Shown: positions 23,689 through 34,760, counted from the first letter of the stretch. The stretch: 64,000 bases of DNA from Cyrtodaria siliqua (GCA_037043455.1 JAWPHD010010256.1:31560-95559), one strand, 5' to 3'. Numbers and translations are program-made. The notes: generated by a model from the letters alone, not told the origin.

Positions 23689-24819
23689 ATGTGTACAAAA
23701 ACATTTGTAGAAATCTCTGACCTTTCTTGTTTATTTCAGAGTTCAGGAGTTATCAAGATGGTGTCAAGAGTTCAATGTCTGGATCACTCCGTCACACCTA
23801 TCACTGGCCAATCACAAGGCAAACGGCAGTGCACACCTATCACTGGCCAATCACAAGGCAAACGGCAGTGCACACCTATCACTGGCCAATCACTGGCCAA
23901 TCACAAGGCAAACGGCAGTGCACACCTATCACTGGCCAATCACAAGGCAAATGGCAGTGCACACCTATCACTGGCCAATCACAAGCCAAACGGCAGTGCA
24001 CACCTATCACTGGCCAATCACAAGGCAAACGGCAGTGCACACCTATCACTGGCCAATCACAAGGCAAATGGCAGTGCACACCTATCAACGGCCAATCACA
24101 AGGCAAACGGCAGTGCTAGAAAACTCGTAATTAATTTACTTGACATGTTTTTTACCAGAGAAACACTAGCAGAGTCGTCAGCTAAGGGAAGCAGGAGTGC
24201 TCATAACAAGAAGAATGTGAAACATTCAATAGCATTGAATCCATTTGTTATAAGTGCAATTACTGAATATGTGCTTAAAACATTCAGGAAAGTAACGGCA
24301 GTGCACACCTATCACTGGCCAATCACAAGGCAAACGGCAGTGCACACCTATCACTGGCCAATCACAAGGCAAACGGCAGTGCTAGAAAACTCGTAATTAA
24401 TTTACTGGACATGTTTTTTACCAGAGAAACACTAGCAGAGTCATCAGCTAAGGGAAGCAGGAGTGCTCATAACAAGAAGAATGTGAAACATTCAAAAGCA
24501 TTGAATCCATTTGTTATAAGTGCAATTACTGAATATGTGCTTAAAACATTCAGGAAAGTAACGGCAGTGCACACCTATCACTGGCCAATCACAAGGCAAA
24601 CGGCAGTGCACACCTATCACTGGCCAATCACAAGGCAAACGGCAGTGCTAGAAAACTCGTAATTAATTTACTGGACATGTTTTTTACCAGAGAAACACTA
24701 GCAGAGTCGTCAGCTAAGGGAAGCAGGAGTGCTCATAACAAGAAGAATGTGAAACATTCAAAAGCATTGAATCCATTTGTTATAAGTGCAATTACTGAAT
24801 ATGTGCTTAAAACATTTAG
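23689..24819 (+). CDS. BEN-domain exon expanded by minisatellite
   Basis: An ORF from 23689 runs through a 39-bp array, encoding repeats of HLSLANHKANGSA, straight into NGSARKLVINLLDMFFTRET, then LAESSAKGSRS and ALNPFVISAITEYVLKTF. That pattern (two hydrophobic helices, FFTRE-LA-SS-x-G, then ALNP...I...V...F) fits the C-terminal half of a BEN domain, a DNA-binding and adaptor module. The BEN segment occurs three times (24115-24288, 24381-24554, 24647-24819). The first ORF ends in the second repeat block at 24396. Only the third copy ends in AG|GTAAGC; the first two read CAGGAAAGTAAC there. Which copy is spliced cannot be told. The gene around it is not identified. Confidence 0.55.
23797..24114. 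repeat. 39-bp minisatellite, about eight copies
   Basis: Unit cacacctatcactggccaat followed by cacaaggcaaacggcagtg; one copy has an extra 12 bp. As 39 is a multiple of three, the array stays open in three forward frames and one reverse frame. Two further units precede each later BEN copy (about 24298-24380 and 24564-24646). Confidence 0.92.
24115..24819. repeat. 266-bp higher-order repeat (BEN segment plus two 39-bp units)
   Basis: gctagaaaactcg recurs at 24115, 24381 and 24647, exactly 266 bp apart. Each period joins about 188 bp of BEN-coding DNA to two minisatellite units. Copies differ at very few sites, so amplification is recent. Because 266 is not a multiple of three, reading through all copies is impossible. 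Confidence 0.9.
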
Positions 24820-25596
24820 GTAAGCAAATGGCGAGCCCTGTTTGTTAGATCCAGTTGTTAATGACATTATTAATGGCAAATGCGGCACAGCGAGGCGATC
24901 CTTTGAAGAAAAATTAGAATGTTACTTTCCATAAGACCTAAAAAACTCTTTCCGTTTTCATGGTTTAAAAAAATAGGGTCGGTCGGTAGGGTTTATTTTT
25001 TTCTGATCTGTCCTAATTATTTGTGTTGTCAACTGACTTCGAGTAAACTTAGTCTGCTTAGAAACTGTTGTTTCACCTGGTGAAAGATGTAGTTTCCCCC
25101 ACTTTGGTGGCTGTGCAATTACAATATATCAGTATTTGTTAGTTCACTGTCATCACAAATAGACAATTGATTTTAAATAAAATCCTGATTTTAATTTATT
25201 GTTTTATTTTATGGATGTATAATTTGATGGATAATTGCTTGCAAAAATTGACTTTGCTGGATGCTATGGTTTTGTGGCTTCGCTACTGAACATGGGACCG
25301 ATCAGAGATAAATAACAATGACTTTTACAAGATGCATAAAAATAAATTTAATTATTTAGGACATATTTCCTAGTATTTCCCATCGCTACTTGCTCATTGG
25401 AAAAGCATGGGAATCTTGTTTATTTACTGACTGCATGCTCCATGACTGATCAACTCAGGTATATAAACTGAGGCTTGTTTGTAGTTTTTTCCTTGTGTTA
25501 CATTGCTATATTAGATATTGTCTTGGGTAAGAAAAGCTCAACACAACTTTGTAATTTAGAAAAGCATACTCATAATTTAGCTACTATATTCCTTGG
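24820..25596. other. Intron-like non-coding stretch
   Basis: It follows a GTAAGC donor. AT-rich, with a gggtcggtcggtaggg phrase near 24977. No gene recognised. Confidence 0.35.
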
Positions 25597-25661
25597 CCTA
25601 TACCGCACACTTTTTAACCGCAAATTCTGGGGTTGTAGAAGGGGTGCTCGGTATAGGCAAC
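25597..25661. repeat. Hairpin, possible pogo/Tigger-type end
   Basis: ggcctataccgcac at about 25596 pairs with gtgctcggtataggc at about 25647. Words like this (gcggtatagg) are seen at ends of Tigger-like elements. It lies 740 bp upstream of the pogo-like transposase, so it may be its left end; the matching right end was not found. Confidence 0.4.
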
Positions 25662-26401
25662 AACTAATGTTTAACCCTTTTTTTTCCCCAGACAAGTCAA
25701 TCGGTTTTGTGGGTTTCAAAAAGTCGCAAGACCGGCCGTTTACTAGAGAGATTGAATCGAACAAAAGTTGGTTTATATTTCTATTGTTTCAATAAAATGC
25801 GTTGTATGCTATATGCTTATTATCAATAAAATAATAAAATCAAGCTTTATCATGTGTTGAAGTTGATTACTGTTGAGAAAATACCATTGAAATGTTGAAA
25901 AATATCATTGTTTACATCAATCGGCAAAGTTTGAAATGAAAAAGAGGATGGGGTTTTCCGAAAGCGCAGACGGGTTAGTTCATTTTTTATTAATAGAATA
26001 GAATAGAATTGTATGTATATTTAATAGTTATTTCTAATAAACAATGACTAGGGGTATTTATTTACTTACTTATTTGTTAAAGTTGATTTCTTAATTTCGA
26101 CAATTAGAATCATAATTATTCATAAAGGGTTCAATTGACTGGAAATCTTGTGAAGTGTTTGGTTTTTGTTGACCTGACGGCAAACAATGATAACTAATTA
26201 TTAAACAAACGTGAAAATACAAGTACGTAGTAAAATGTCAATTCCTTAATTTTCCTTGATTACTTGAGAACTTTAAGTCGCTGTTGACAAGTTTGAGAAG
26301 TTGAAGTATGTGCAAAAAATGGCTTTAAAACGGTGATGCCACAAAACAATGCATCTCATTTCGAGAAACCTCTCAAATTGTCAACACTTCAAATTGTCAA
26401 G
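25662..26401. other. Non-coding spacer upstream of the pogo-like ORF
   Basis: Low-complexity AT-rich sequence with an agaatagaatag run near 25995. It may be the 5' part of the pogo-like element; no ORF is supported. Confidence 0.35.
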
Positions 26402-28070
26402 ATGGGGAAACAACGCCAGTCATACAATGCCAGAGAGAAGCTGAATGTCATCGCCTATGCAGAAGCCCATGGCAACAGAGCTGCAGGAAGAAAATTTAGC
26501 GTGGGAGATTCGTCTGTCCGTGATTTGCAAAGACAAAAGGATCGACTGTCCAAGATGCCTAGGACAAAAAAAAGCCGACCGAGCGGGAGTGACGAAGTAT
26601 CCAGAGGTGGTGGCAGCAGTACCGACATGGGTCACGGACCGACAGAACCAGGGGATTGCTGTATCAACAGTCGAGATCCTGCTGAAGGCTAAACTGATAG
26701 CAGTTGTGCTTGGGGTTTCCAACTTCAGAGGTTCGGACTCCTGGGGTTATCGTTTCCTCAAACGTAACCATCTCTCCATCAGACGCCGCGCCCACATCGC
26801 CCAGAAGATGCCCGACGACCTCGAAGACAAGCGGCTTGAATTTCAGAAGTTCACCATCAAAATGAGAAAACAGCACCAGTTTGAGCTGAGCCAGATTGGT
26901 AATGCCGACCAGACGCCCCAGACGCTCAACCACAGTACATATGAAGGGTAGTAAGGATGTAAGCATATGCACTACCGGGAATGCAGGGCTAGAAATTAAC
27001 ATTTTTAGTTTACTAGACCACCGGTCTAGTAATCGGGTAAAATCACTAGACCTGCTCAAAATTTACTAGCCCAATATAATATTCTACAGAAAATACTATT
27101 TTAATTCAAGTTTCGGTTTCTTTATACAAGTTTTACATTTATTGAAACTTTGAAAATATCAGGTTTTTAAAAGACCTGTTAGGTTAGACAGTGCTGTCAC
27201 TACATAATCTATCGATTTATAATTTATTTCTTATTTGAATAATTTTTGTTACTAGCCCATCGGGACTACCCAGACACAGACTTTGCTAGCCCGGCAGCAT
27301 TTTTGCTAGCCTCGGGCTACAGGACTAGTGCTAATTTCGAGCCCTGGAATGAAAAGAACAGATTTACTGTGATGCTGGCATGTGCAGCAGCAGCAAATGG
27401 AGGGAAGCTGCCGCCCTACGTTGTGTTTAAGAGAAAGATGCTGCCCAAAACAAGTCTGGCCGAAGGGTAATTTCATCCGCTGCCAGGAAAAGGGCTGGTT
27501 TGATGACACCATCATGCTTGACTGGCTGAAGACGGTCTGGGATCGACGTGCAGGGAGCCTGAAGAAGAGTATGCTGGTGCTAGACGCCTTCAGATGCCAT
27601 AAGAAGTATTCTATCAAGAATCTACTGAAAGACAAGAAGACGATGTTGTCAATCATTCCTGGCGGCAGGACATCCGTTGTATACTACAGCCATTAGATGT
27701 CAGCATCAACAAGCCAATGAAGACACTGATGCAGCTTAAATGGAACCATTGGTATGCCGAAGGGGCACATACATTCACCAAGTCCGAACGTATGAAGAAG
27801 CCAGAACTGACAGACATGCGTCAATGGGTTGTAGATGCATGGGCCGATATTGATCCCAACATCATCATCCACTCCTTCAAGAAATGCTGCATGTCTAACA
27901 AAATGGACGGCACAGAGGATGATCTTCTTTGGACGGACACCGTCGCACCTCACAAAGATCAAGCAGACGAAGACTGCGGCGACGAGAATTATTATACAGA
28001 GACACTAGCCATCATCAGGACGAGGACCTTCAGAGGCATTTTGAATCCCTTGTACCAAGTGACGACGATG
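26402..28070 (+). pseudogene. pogo/Tigger-like (CENPB-type) transposase, broken
   Basis: It begins MGKQRQSYNAREKLNVIAYA with GNRAAGRKF, a pipsqueak-type helix-turn-helix, then MPRTKKSR. A frameshift near 26575 leads to QNQGIAVSTVEILLKAKLIA, FRGSDSWGYRFLKRNHLSIR and the first catalytic Asp in IGNADQTP (near 26915). The ORF is interrupted at 26984-27346 by an inverted-repeat element and resumes at EKNRFTVMLACAA. After another frameshift near 27455 comes MLDWLKTVW and the second Asp in LVLDAFRCH (near 27585). A third shift near 27680 leads to QPLDVSINKP with the third acidic residue and FKKCCMSNKMDGTEDDLLW. These are DDE_1-family hallmarks. Intact relatives cut and paste at TA; this copy is dead. 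Confidence 0.88.
26984..27346. mobile_element. 363-bp CAGGGCT element with 5-bp target duplication
   Basis: It starts CAGGGCTAGAAATTA and ends TAATTTCGAGCCCTG, inverted repeats of about 15 bp with one mismatch. GAATG flanks both sides (26979-26983 and 27347-27351). Removing the insert and one GAATG restores the transposase reading TTGNEKNRF. Its ends also contain repeated actag/ctagc words. hAT-like by its CAGGG end, but the 5-bp duplication sets it apart from classical 8-bp hATs. Confidence 0.88.
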
Positions 28071-28174
28071 ATTAATAAAAAAGTTCATATGCAAATGAAG
28101 TGGGTGGTGCTAAGAGCAAACGTCGAAACTATATACTGGCTACAAATTTTAGTTTGTATCCACCTCCATTTACT
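28070..28174. repeat. Dispersed ~105-bp repeat, copy 2
   Basis: Matches 6587-6695 (attaataaaaaagttcatatg to cctccatttacta). It follows directly on the acidic C terminus of the pogo-like ORF, so it might be part of that element's 3' end. Confidence 0.75.
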
Positions 28175-28271
28175 AGAAAATGTTTGATAAGCATGCACAG
28201 ATCCGTCTGTACATACGGCAACGTTCTTCTTTATATTTCAGTTAATATTGCAAATATTTAAATTGTAATTA

Positions 28272-29190
28272 AAAGCAAGACGGAGAACATACTGATATTC
28301 TAAACAGAAAGCTCTTACAATGGTTAACGACGTGCGGGAGTAACTGTTAAATTCATCAATGGAATCCGATACTGATATCCAGAATAAATTCTTAGGGGAA
28401 TCCGAATACACTATTGACGTTGATAATTTGATCGAACCGAAATCTACTTGTAGAGTTAGAAATATAAACTCGAAACAAGTCACAGTCCCGACTATGTGTA
28501 GAAATGTTTAAAAATGTGTCTATTGCATTTAATGCTGCACCAATGGTTGTTTTGGCAATTAATCTATTGCATTTAATGCTGCACCAATGGTTGTTTTGGC
28601 AATTAATCTATTGCATTTAATGCTGCACCAATGGTTGTTTTGGCAATTAATATATTGCATTTAATGCTGCACCAATGGTTGTTATGGCAATTAATCTATT
28701 GCATTTAATTCTGCATCAATGGTTGTTTTGGCAATTAATCTATTCCATTTAATGCTGCACCAATGATTGTTTTGGCTCTTTAATGAAACGGCTGCGTCTG
28801 TTATTAGTAAACGGGTCTCTTCTTGCAAATTCATGGTGTAGTAGTAGATGGGAACCACTGCCTTAGAGACATTCAGAAGACAAAGCTTGTAAGTGAGGAG
28901 TATGTCAGCAGAAACGTAACATGTCGTGTTTATGTCAAGCTTACGACTGACGAAGGGTTAACGCTTGGCGTTAACAACAATAGACACAATGAAAATGTGT
29001 CCATTATGACAGACTTTCAAAAAGCGTGCCTTTTCCCAGGGTCTATCAATAAATGATCCCGTTTTCCCGAAGGATTGTTAAAACACCAGATGAAAACGAC
29101 GTGACTGTTTCCATCACAGAAAAAGAATTACTCAGAATGTGTACTAGTCTGGGTGCTACAATGGCAAGTTCTCATACTGATTGTTTACTC
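28272..29190 (+). pseudogene. ParB/sulfiredoxin-fold-like ORF, copy 2, frameshifted
   Basis: Second copy of the locus at 20998-21680. It reads MESDTDIQNKFLGESEYTID, IDVDNLIEPKSTC, then after the 44-bp array VVDGNHCLRDIQKTKLVS, VYVKLTTDEGLTLGVNNNRH and NVSIMTDFQKACLFPGSINK, and in another frame SITEKELLRMCTSLGATMAS. DGNH and the following Val-x-Val and LTTDEGL are what suggest a ParB-like fold. This copy keeps more of the C-terminal side than copy 1. Its 44-bp array has about six units. The protein is not intact in any single frame, and its function is unknown. Confidence 0.45.
28515..28776. repeat. 44-bp minisatellite, about six copies
   Basis: Unit ctattgcatttaatgctgca followed by ccaatggttgttttggcaattaat. 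The first copy reads IAFNAAPMVVLA in the frame of the surrounding ORF; extra copies break it. Confidence 0.92.
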
Positions 29191-29904
29191 TTTATTCACT
29201 TCGTTGGTCAATTATACCCATATGTCACAAACTATTTTATTGTCATTGTGTCACAGTTATTCAGATGTTCCCCTAGAGCCTTATATGTCCAGAGTACTAA
29301 CATGCAGATTGATAGGAATCAATCAGATTTATTCAGTAGTTTCGTATAACATATTTGAAATATTTTAACATAATATGATTGTTTTTAAAAAGATGCGGGT
29401 TCCGGTTCACACTGCGAGGGACAAGTATTGGTCACAATGTAGATGACCTCTTTCTGTCTCTTATACCATGTTTTAAAGTGCTGCGGTTCCCTAAAATTCT
29501 GTTACGATCTGTACACAAAATGTCTGCTGTTTCTAAAACGGTTTATAAACTTGTATTATCCAGTCCAACATACAGTGGTCTAAAAACTGTTCAAAACTGT
29601 GGAACACATTGACGGCTAGATCACAGCATGAAGCCATATTATAACTGACCTGTTAGTGCCAGGTGTTAATTGTAATTTAAAAAATGGAAAAGATTACCTA
29701 TGACAGCTGAAACAGTAATAATGGGTATTTTACGGCATGCAGCAACACTCAATAAAATGGTTATCTGTGAAGAAAAATATTCATTCATTCCAGATGATCT
29801 CAAGGCCGGAACAAGAGCACAAAAAAATGTAAAAATCTGACATCAATTGATCATCTTAAAACCAGTTTCAGCATTATTTCAACAAGGATGCTGTGACAAA
29901 GACA
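29191..29904. other. Probable decayed coding remnant, unassigned
   Basis: Short open stretches (for example GFRFTLRGTSIGHNVDDLF and VLRFPKILLRSVHKMSA near 29395-29525) suggest an old gene tail, perhaps of the ParB-like locus. No motif is recognisable and the frame is broken. Confidence 0.25.
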
Positions 29905-30020
29905 GATGTTGGGAAAAGAGCAAGGACCCTGTGTCTACCCTGATTTTGCAGGGGTCGCGGACCCTGTGCCTACCCTGATTTTGCAGGGGTCGCAAACCCT
30001 GTGCCTACCTTGATTTCGCA
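29905..30020. repeat. 35-bp minisatellite, block 1 (about three copies)
   Basis: Unit caggggtcgcggaccctgtg plus cctaccctgattttg. Each unit ends in a splice-acceptor-like ctgattttgcag. It lies immediately upstream of a conserved exon-like segment. Confidence 0.9.
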
Positions 30021-30217
30021 ATCAAAAAAGAGCTGAGTTGAACAACAAACAAGCCAGCTGCATCTACCGGTAAACAAAAATGCCTCAAACCACAGCTTGC
30101 GAAGCGTAAAGTATCTGAAGTGAAGAAAAAAGCCCTGTCCATCCAACAGCAAGAGAAAGGAGCATTCAGTACCAATCTCACTGAAACATGGAGACTCATC
30201 AACCAGGATGATGAATG
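30021..30217 (+). pseudogene. Duplicated exon, copy 1 (stop-containing)
   Basis: After the minisatellite, the segment encodes a Lys-rich stretch (PQLAKRKVSEVKKKALSIQQ) and QEKGAFSTNLTETWRLINQD, ending in a GTAAGTAG donor. One in-frame TGA lies near the start (ELS*TTNK). Copy 2 at 30641 lacks the stop. I do not recognise the protein family. Confidence 0.5.
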
Positions 30218-30454
30218 GTAAGTAGTAGTGTAATGATGCACTGAATGCAATCATGTATAACTATTTAATGGCTTCCCAGTCAATAGTTAGAACTACTTGC
30301 CAAAATTGTATGGAAGCAGCGTGAATTACTTATTACCTGAGGCTGAAGTCCTAGGGCAAAAATTTACACGATTCTGCCATTCACCGAGGGCAAATAATGT
30401 TATTATTCACCAAGAAGGCATTAAATAACTGCTTTATGAGCATCCTTCTACAAA
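30218..30454. repeat. Duplicated intron segment
   Basis: The ~200 bp after the donor (gtaagtagtagtgtaatgatg ... gcattaa) is repeated after copy 2 (30837-31050), so the whole unit of minisatellite, exon and intron start was duplicated with a period of about 620 bp. Confidence 0.8.
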
Positions 30455-30640
30455 AGGACCTTGCAAGGGTCGCGGACCCTTTGTCTACCCTGATTTCGCA
30501 GGGGTCGCGGACTGTGTGCTTACCCTGATTTCGCAGGGGTCGCAGATCCTGCGCTTACCCTGATTTTGCAGGGGTCGCGAACCCTGTGTGTAACCTGATT
30601 TTACAGGGGTCGCGAACCCTGTGCCTACCTTGATTTTGCA
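30455..30640. repeat. 35-bp minisatellite, block 2 (about five copies)
   Basis: Same unit as at 29905-30020, again ending in gattttgca just before the exon copy. Confidence 0.9.
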
Positions 30641-30836
30641 ATCAAAAATGCACTGAGTGGAACAACAAACAAGTCAGCTGCATCTACCAGTAAACAAAAA
30701 TTCCTCAAACCACAGCTTGCGAAGCGTAAAGTATCCAAAGTGAAGAAAAAAGCCCTGTCCATCCAAGAGCAAGAGAAAGGAGCATTCAGCACCAATCTCA
30801 CTGAAACATGGAGACTCATCAACCAGGATGATGAAG
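30641..30836 (+). CDS. Duplicated exon, copy 2 (open)
   Basis: Open through AIKNALSGTTNKSAAST, KPQLAKRKVSKVKKKALSIQ and EKGAFSTNLTETWRLINQDD, ending ATGAAG|GTAAGT. It is Lys-rich and probably disordered at first, then helical. A possible following exon is at 31713-31839. Together they may belong to a host gene that I cannot name. Confidence 0.45.
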
Positions 30837-31712
30837 GTAAGTAGTAGTGTAATGATGCACTGAATGCAATCATGTATAATTATTTAATGGCTTCCCAGTC
30901 AATAGTTACAACTATTTGCCCAAATTGTATGGAAGCAGCGTGAACTACTTATTACCTGAGGCTGAAGTCCTAGGGCAAAAGTTTACACGATTCTGCCTTC
31001 ACCGAGGGCAAATAATGTTACTATTCACCAGGAAGGCATTAAGTAACTGCTTTATTGCATGATTTATAACCGGTTATATTGTCGAAATTATATTATTGAC
31101 TGGGAGCTCAAATTGTGGGAAAGTTATGATTCTTATGGATGGCCATTGGTATAGTTGTATTTCTTTCGAGGAATACATGAATGGTGCACCTCCACCACTT
31201 AAAAAAGTCAGCTGTCATACATAGTCTAAAATGTGCTGAAAGTATTGTTAAACAAGAAGCAAGCAAACCTCCGAAATCATAAGACAGCTCTCACTGAGGT
31301 TAAATGTTGTCATGCCAGTGGGGTACCAGCTAAAAATAAATATCTAGAACTTACCAGACCTCTTTTTTGTCTGAGTGACCCATTTTTGTTATTGTTGCTG
31401 TCTACAATGGACAAAGGTTATCAGGGAAGGATTCAGGGCCATATATGGTTCTCTTGTTATTCTAATTCACTTTTGCATGTAAAAAAATGTTAGACAAAAG
31501 TCAAAGGAATATGGATCATTGTTCATTTGTCCTTTAACAATTTTTGTGTCCATTCCAGAATAATCATTTTGGGGGAGGGGATATAAATCCACAGAATTTC
31601 TTGTTTTAGTTCAAAATTCTGCATATACTACTCTATAATTTTATGATATAGAATAGCTAATGTGTATATCTGTGTGTTTATGTGCCATACAACTTTATCT
31701 ATTCACTTATAG

Positions 31713-31839
31713 CTAACACATTTTGGTGGAGCAGTCTTCAGGGATGCCCTCACAGGCAGTAATTCACTTGCTGCAGAAGCTTGTGGATCCTGACATACAA
31801 CAGGATGCGAAAAGATGGCTGCAATTTGTTGACTTGCAG
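31713..31839 (+). CDS. Exon-like ORF after the duplicated exon
   Basis: It lies between TCACTTATAG and a GTAAGA donor. One frame is open over the whole stretch after the first codons: PSQAVIHLLQKLVDPDIQQD and AKRWLQFVDLQ. No family recognised. Direction and spacing fit the exons at 30021 and 30641. Confidence 0.4.
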
Positions 31840-31944
31840 GTAAGATGCAATATTACATAAACAAGAGGTGAAAGAGGGCTTGTATCACTCTACTGGTTGT
31901 ATGGTGTCCATGGAGGCAGGAGAGAATAGGAAGGTGAGATTATA

Positions 31945-32097
31945 AGAATCTTTCATCGGTATCCGGTGAAGATAGGGAATTCCAACACGATGATACGTGT
32001 TTTTATTGGAACCTAGGCTTTGCCGAGGTTCTAATTTAAAACACTTATACCGAGGGTTGGAATTCCCTATCTGAACAGAATACCCATGATAGATTCT
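31945..32097. repeat. Foldback repeat with ~42-bp arms
   Basis: agaatctttcatcggtatcc...gggaattccaac at 31945-31986 is the inverted copy of 32056-32097 (gttggaattccctatctgaa...agattct). The loop includes ggaacctaggctttgccgaggttc, itself partly palindromic. A tcttgcatatcagag / ccggtatgcaagaa pair outside (32099 and 32258) suggests a larger decayed element. Confidence 0.7.
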
Positions 32098-32279
32098 TTT
32101 TCTTGCATATCAGAGACATGTTGCACTTGACGCCGCCAGCTACTAACGTTTTGCATGTTTTCCGGCATACTGGATGTCGGCGCGCGTGCATTTTATCTCG
32201 TCCCTAGGGTGAGATGGAAATATCTAGCCCCGGTAAAATGACGGATATCCTTGTCCGGTATGCAAGAAATGGTTGTATT

Positions 32280-33041
32280 TTATTTTTCATTTGTCCACGC
32301 TTTCTTAAATGACCAAGACAACTGCATAAAATAAATTACAAAATTGCAAAGGCAGAGGTTTTTTTAAGAGGGGTGGAGTGTATTCTGATCACATCTGGCT
32401 AGTATTAAAATGTCACACATAACGTTCTAGGACATCAGACAATCCAGTGATATATCACTGAATATAAACCTAACGAGATATTCTAAACTAGGCTTATAGT
32501 GCCAGTGTATTAAAGTATGAAATAATTAATAATGTCCATAAAATTATTTAATGAATCCATTCAAAATGTGTTTTTTATCGGGAAATTGTGCCAGAACTCA
32601 CTTCCTGCGTGTTTGTATCCAGAATTATATCAATGTCCCATCCATGAAAATTAAATATTCCTAAGGTAACCTCTTTCTGTTCTTCAGTCATATGTGCAAT
32701 GTATTTTTGTTTTTGCTCCTGACTGTCTGCCATTGTTAAAATTCTGTTCTGAGCACACTATTTCCCTCCTTTTTACACTGCAATTTTAAATCACAATCAC
32801 AAAATTTCCCTCGTTTTAGGCTGCTAAATGTTAGCAGTCAGTTTCCATTATCTCGGTAATTATTTGTTGACACTATCTTAATTGCGTGCTGACATAAACA
32901 TTCCACAACAACATAAGGTCACTTCTATTTCCAAAGCAACATAAAGTCACTTGTACTTTATATCAGTGAATGTGTTTATGTATCATTGTATGGGTCTGTG
33001 TGTGTGAAAAATTAGCTTGGTTTCTCAACTTGGAATAAAAT
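32280..33041. other. Non-coding spacer
   Basis: No gene recognised. It may include the 5' end of the Kolobok-like element that follows, but I could not place its ends. Confidence 0.3.
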
Positions 33042-34760
33042 ATGGAAAATACAAATGAAAATAGAGGAATTAAAAGAAAACGTGATGAACTGAAAAAAGA
33101 TAGAAAGCAGTTTCCTTCTGATTCGAAAGAAGCTCGGCGAGAGAGAAATTCAGAAAGTAAAACTGAAAAAAAATCAGCTAAGAAGTACACTAGTCTATTA
33201 TTACAAGACTGAAGACGAAACAAATGAACTTTTCAATAATATTGACAAAATTAAGTTGTATCTTGGAGAAGGACAATTTAACAAAACTTCAACCTTTTCA
33301 CTTTTAAATCAAGTTTGTGACTTTTTCATAACTGCGAATATGCAGTCAGAGGACAATTATAGGCAAGATAACGTATTTGAAGACCAGCATCAAAGCACAT
33401 ATCAGTATTGTCCAACAGAAAATGTTACAGAAGAGGATCTTTTTGTTGGATGCATATCTTCTGTGCATAAACTGGTGTCGCAGGTTCAGACCCATGCAAG
33501 ATGCTGCCCCGAGAAACTCCAAGTCACTAACTGCCGGAAACTACAACAGGTTGTTTTGGTGGATATGAAGTGTGGCAGTAAGGATCATGCACTTTCTTGG
33601 ACATCTTCTCCGCACTTAGAAAATGGCAAATTATTGGCAAATTTAAAAGTATGCCATGGTTTCTTCACAAGTGGAATGCTACCCAGTCAATTTAACAAGT
33701 TCTGCGAGTCTTCTGGAATTGGCTGTACTGGAGACGCATATATGAAAGATCTTACTTCATCATACTCGGAGATGGTTGACAATGCTGCATCGAAATCATA
33801 TGACCAGGCTTTATTGGACGAGATAGCAATGTCAGCTGCCATGAGTGAGGAAAACCTGACGGGAATAAATATGTTGACTGATGCACGGCACTGTTGGCGG
33901 AAAAATGCAAAATTTAGTGATGTTGTTTGCATTGGAAATGCTTCACACAAAATTCTAAAAGTCAGCACAGTATCCAAAGAGGATGATATCTGCTCCCAAA
34001 GACACAAACTTATAGGAGTGAAAAGAATATATGCATACTTGGATGAAAAGTCGTGTCCAGTTAATGTCCACACACATGATAATAATAACGTGATTTCGAA
34101 ATTTGTCAGAACTGAGAGAAATCCAACAGAAAATGCCAATGACACTTGGCACACGACCAAGAGCATAGCTAAGTCTGCGAAAAAAATAAAATGGCATTTC
34201 GTGGCACGAGGAACTTTCAGACAAAGCAGCTGCTTTGAAAACCCATGTATTCTTTTCGATGAAGAATTGCAATAATAACTCGATAATTTTGCAGAAAACA
34301 TTTTGAATTTTATTGAACATTACCAAGGCAACCATGAAGACTGTTATAACACTGCTCGCTGCAAAACGGGCCAAAATTATGAGTGTTCAAAGTTTATCCT
34401 AAAAAGTGAAACATCTATTGAGATTCTTACTAATTACCTAAAACCTATTCCTGTATATAAATACGCAGAAAAATATAAATATTGTTTAGACACTCACTAC
34501 GTTGAGTCTTTTAATAACGCTTTATTACAGTTTGTTGATAAAGAATTGTGTTTGGTAAAGTGAGCTATTTGATGCGGATTAATCTGGCAGTACTGGATTG
34601 GAATGAAAATGTTAATAGGCCAGCAACATCTCAAAAAGAAAGAAGTTATAAACAAAATCAAAATCCCAATCAAACCTACACTGTGGATGTCAAGCAGAGA
34701 AAAACAACTGACTATAAAGAACAGCTATGGATTAATTGGATTGGACATATCTGTCAATAA
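33042..34760 (+). pseudogene. Kolobok-like DDE transposase, broken
   Basis: It starts MENTNENRGIKRKRDELKKD (33042), slips frame near 33190, and continues from 33256 as LNQVCDFFITANM. The conserved core follows: SSPHLENGKLLANLKVCHGF, TSGMLPSQFNKFCESSGIG, then MLTDARHCWRKNAKFSDVVC (33870-33930), VHTHDNNNVISKFV (near 34070) and NDTWHTTKSIAKSAKKI. Two in-frame TAA codons at 34273-34278 break it before FIEHYQGNHEDC; HYVESFNNALLQFVDKEL carries a likely catalytic Glu, and after a frameshift near 34550 comes INLAVLDWNENVNR. I take TDARH, THDNN and VESFNN as the Asp, Asp and Glu. The family (in cnidarian and mollusc genomes) is Kolobok-like from memory; MULE-like is the alternative. Confidence 0.55.

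Noticed and set aside
23797..24114. CRISPR-like spaced repeats
   Set aside because: The 39-bp units are contiguous without spacers, in animal DNA with coding continuity; it is a minisatellite.
25475..25795. 106-codon ORF starting MFVVFSLCYIA
   Set aside because: It crosses a hairpin resembling an element end and low-complexity DNA, with no recognisable domain.
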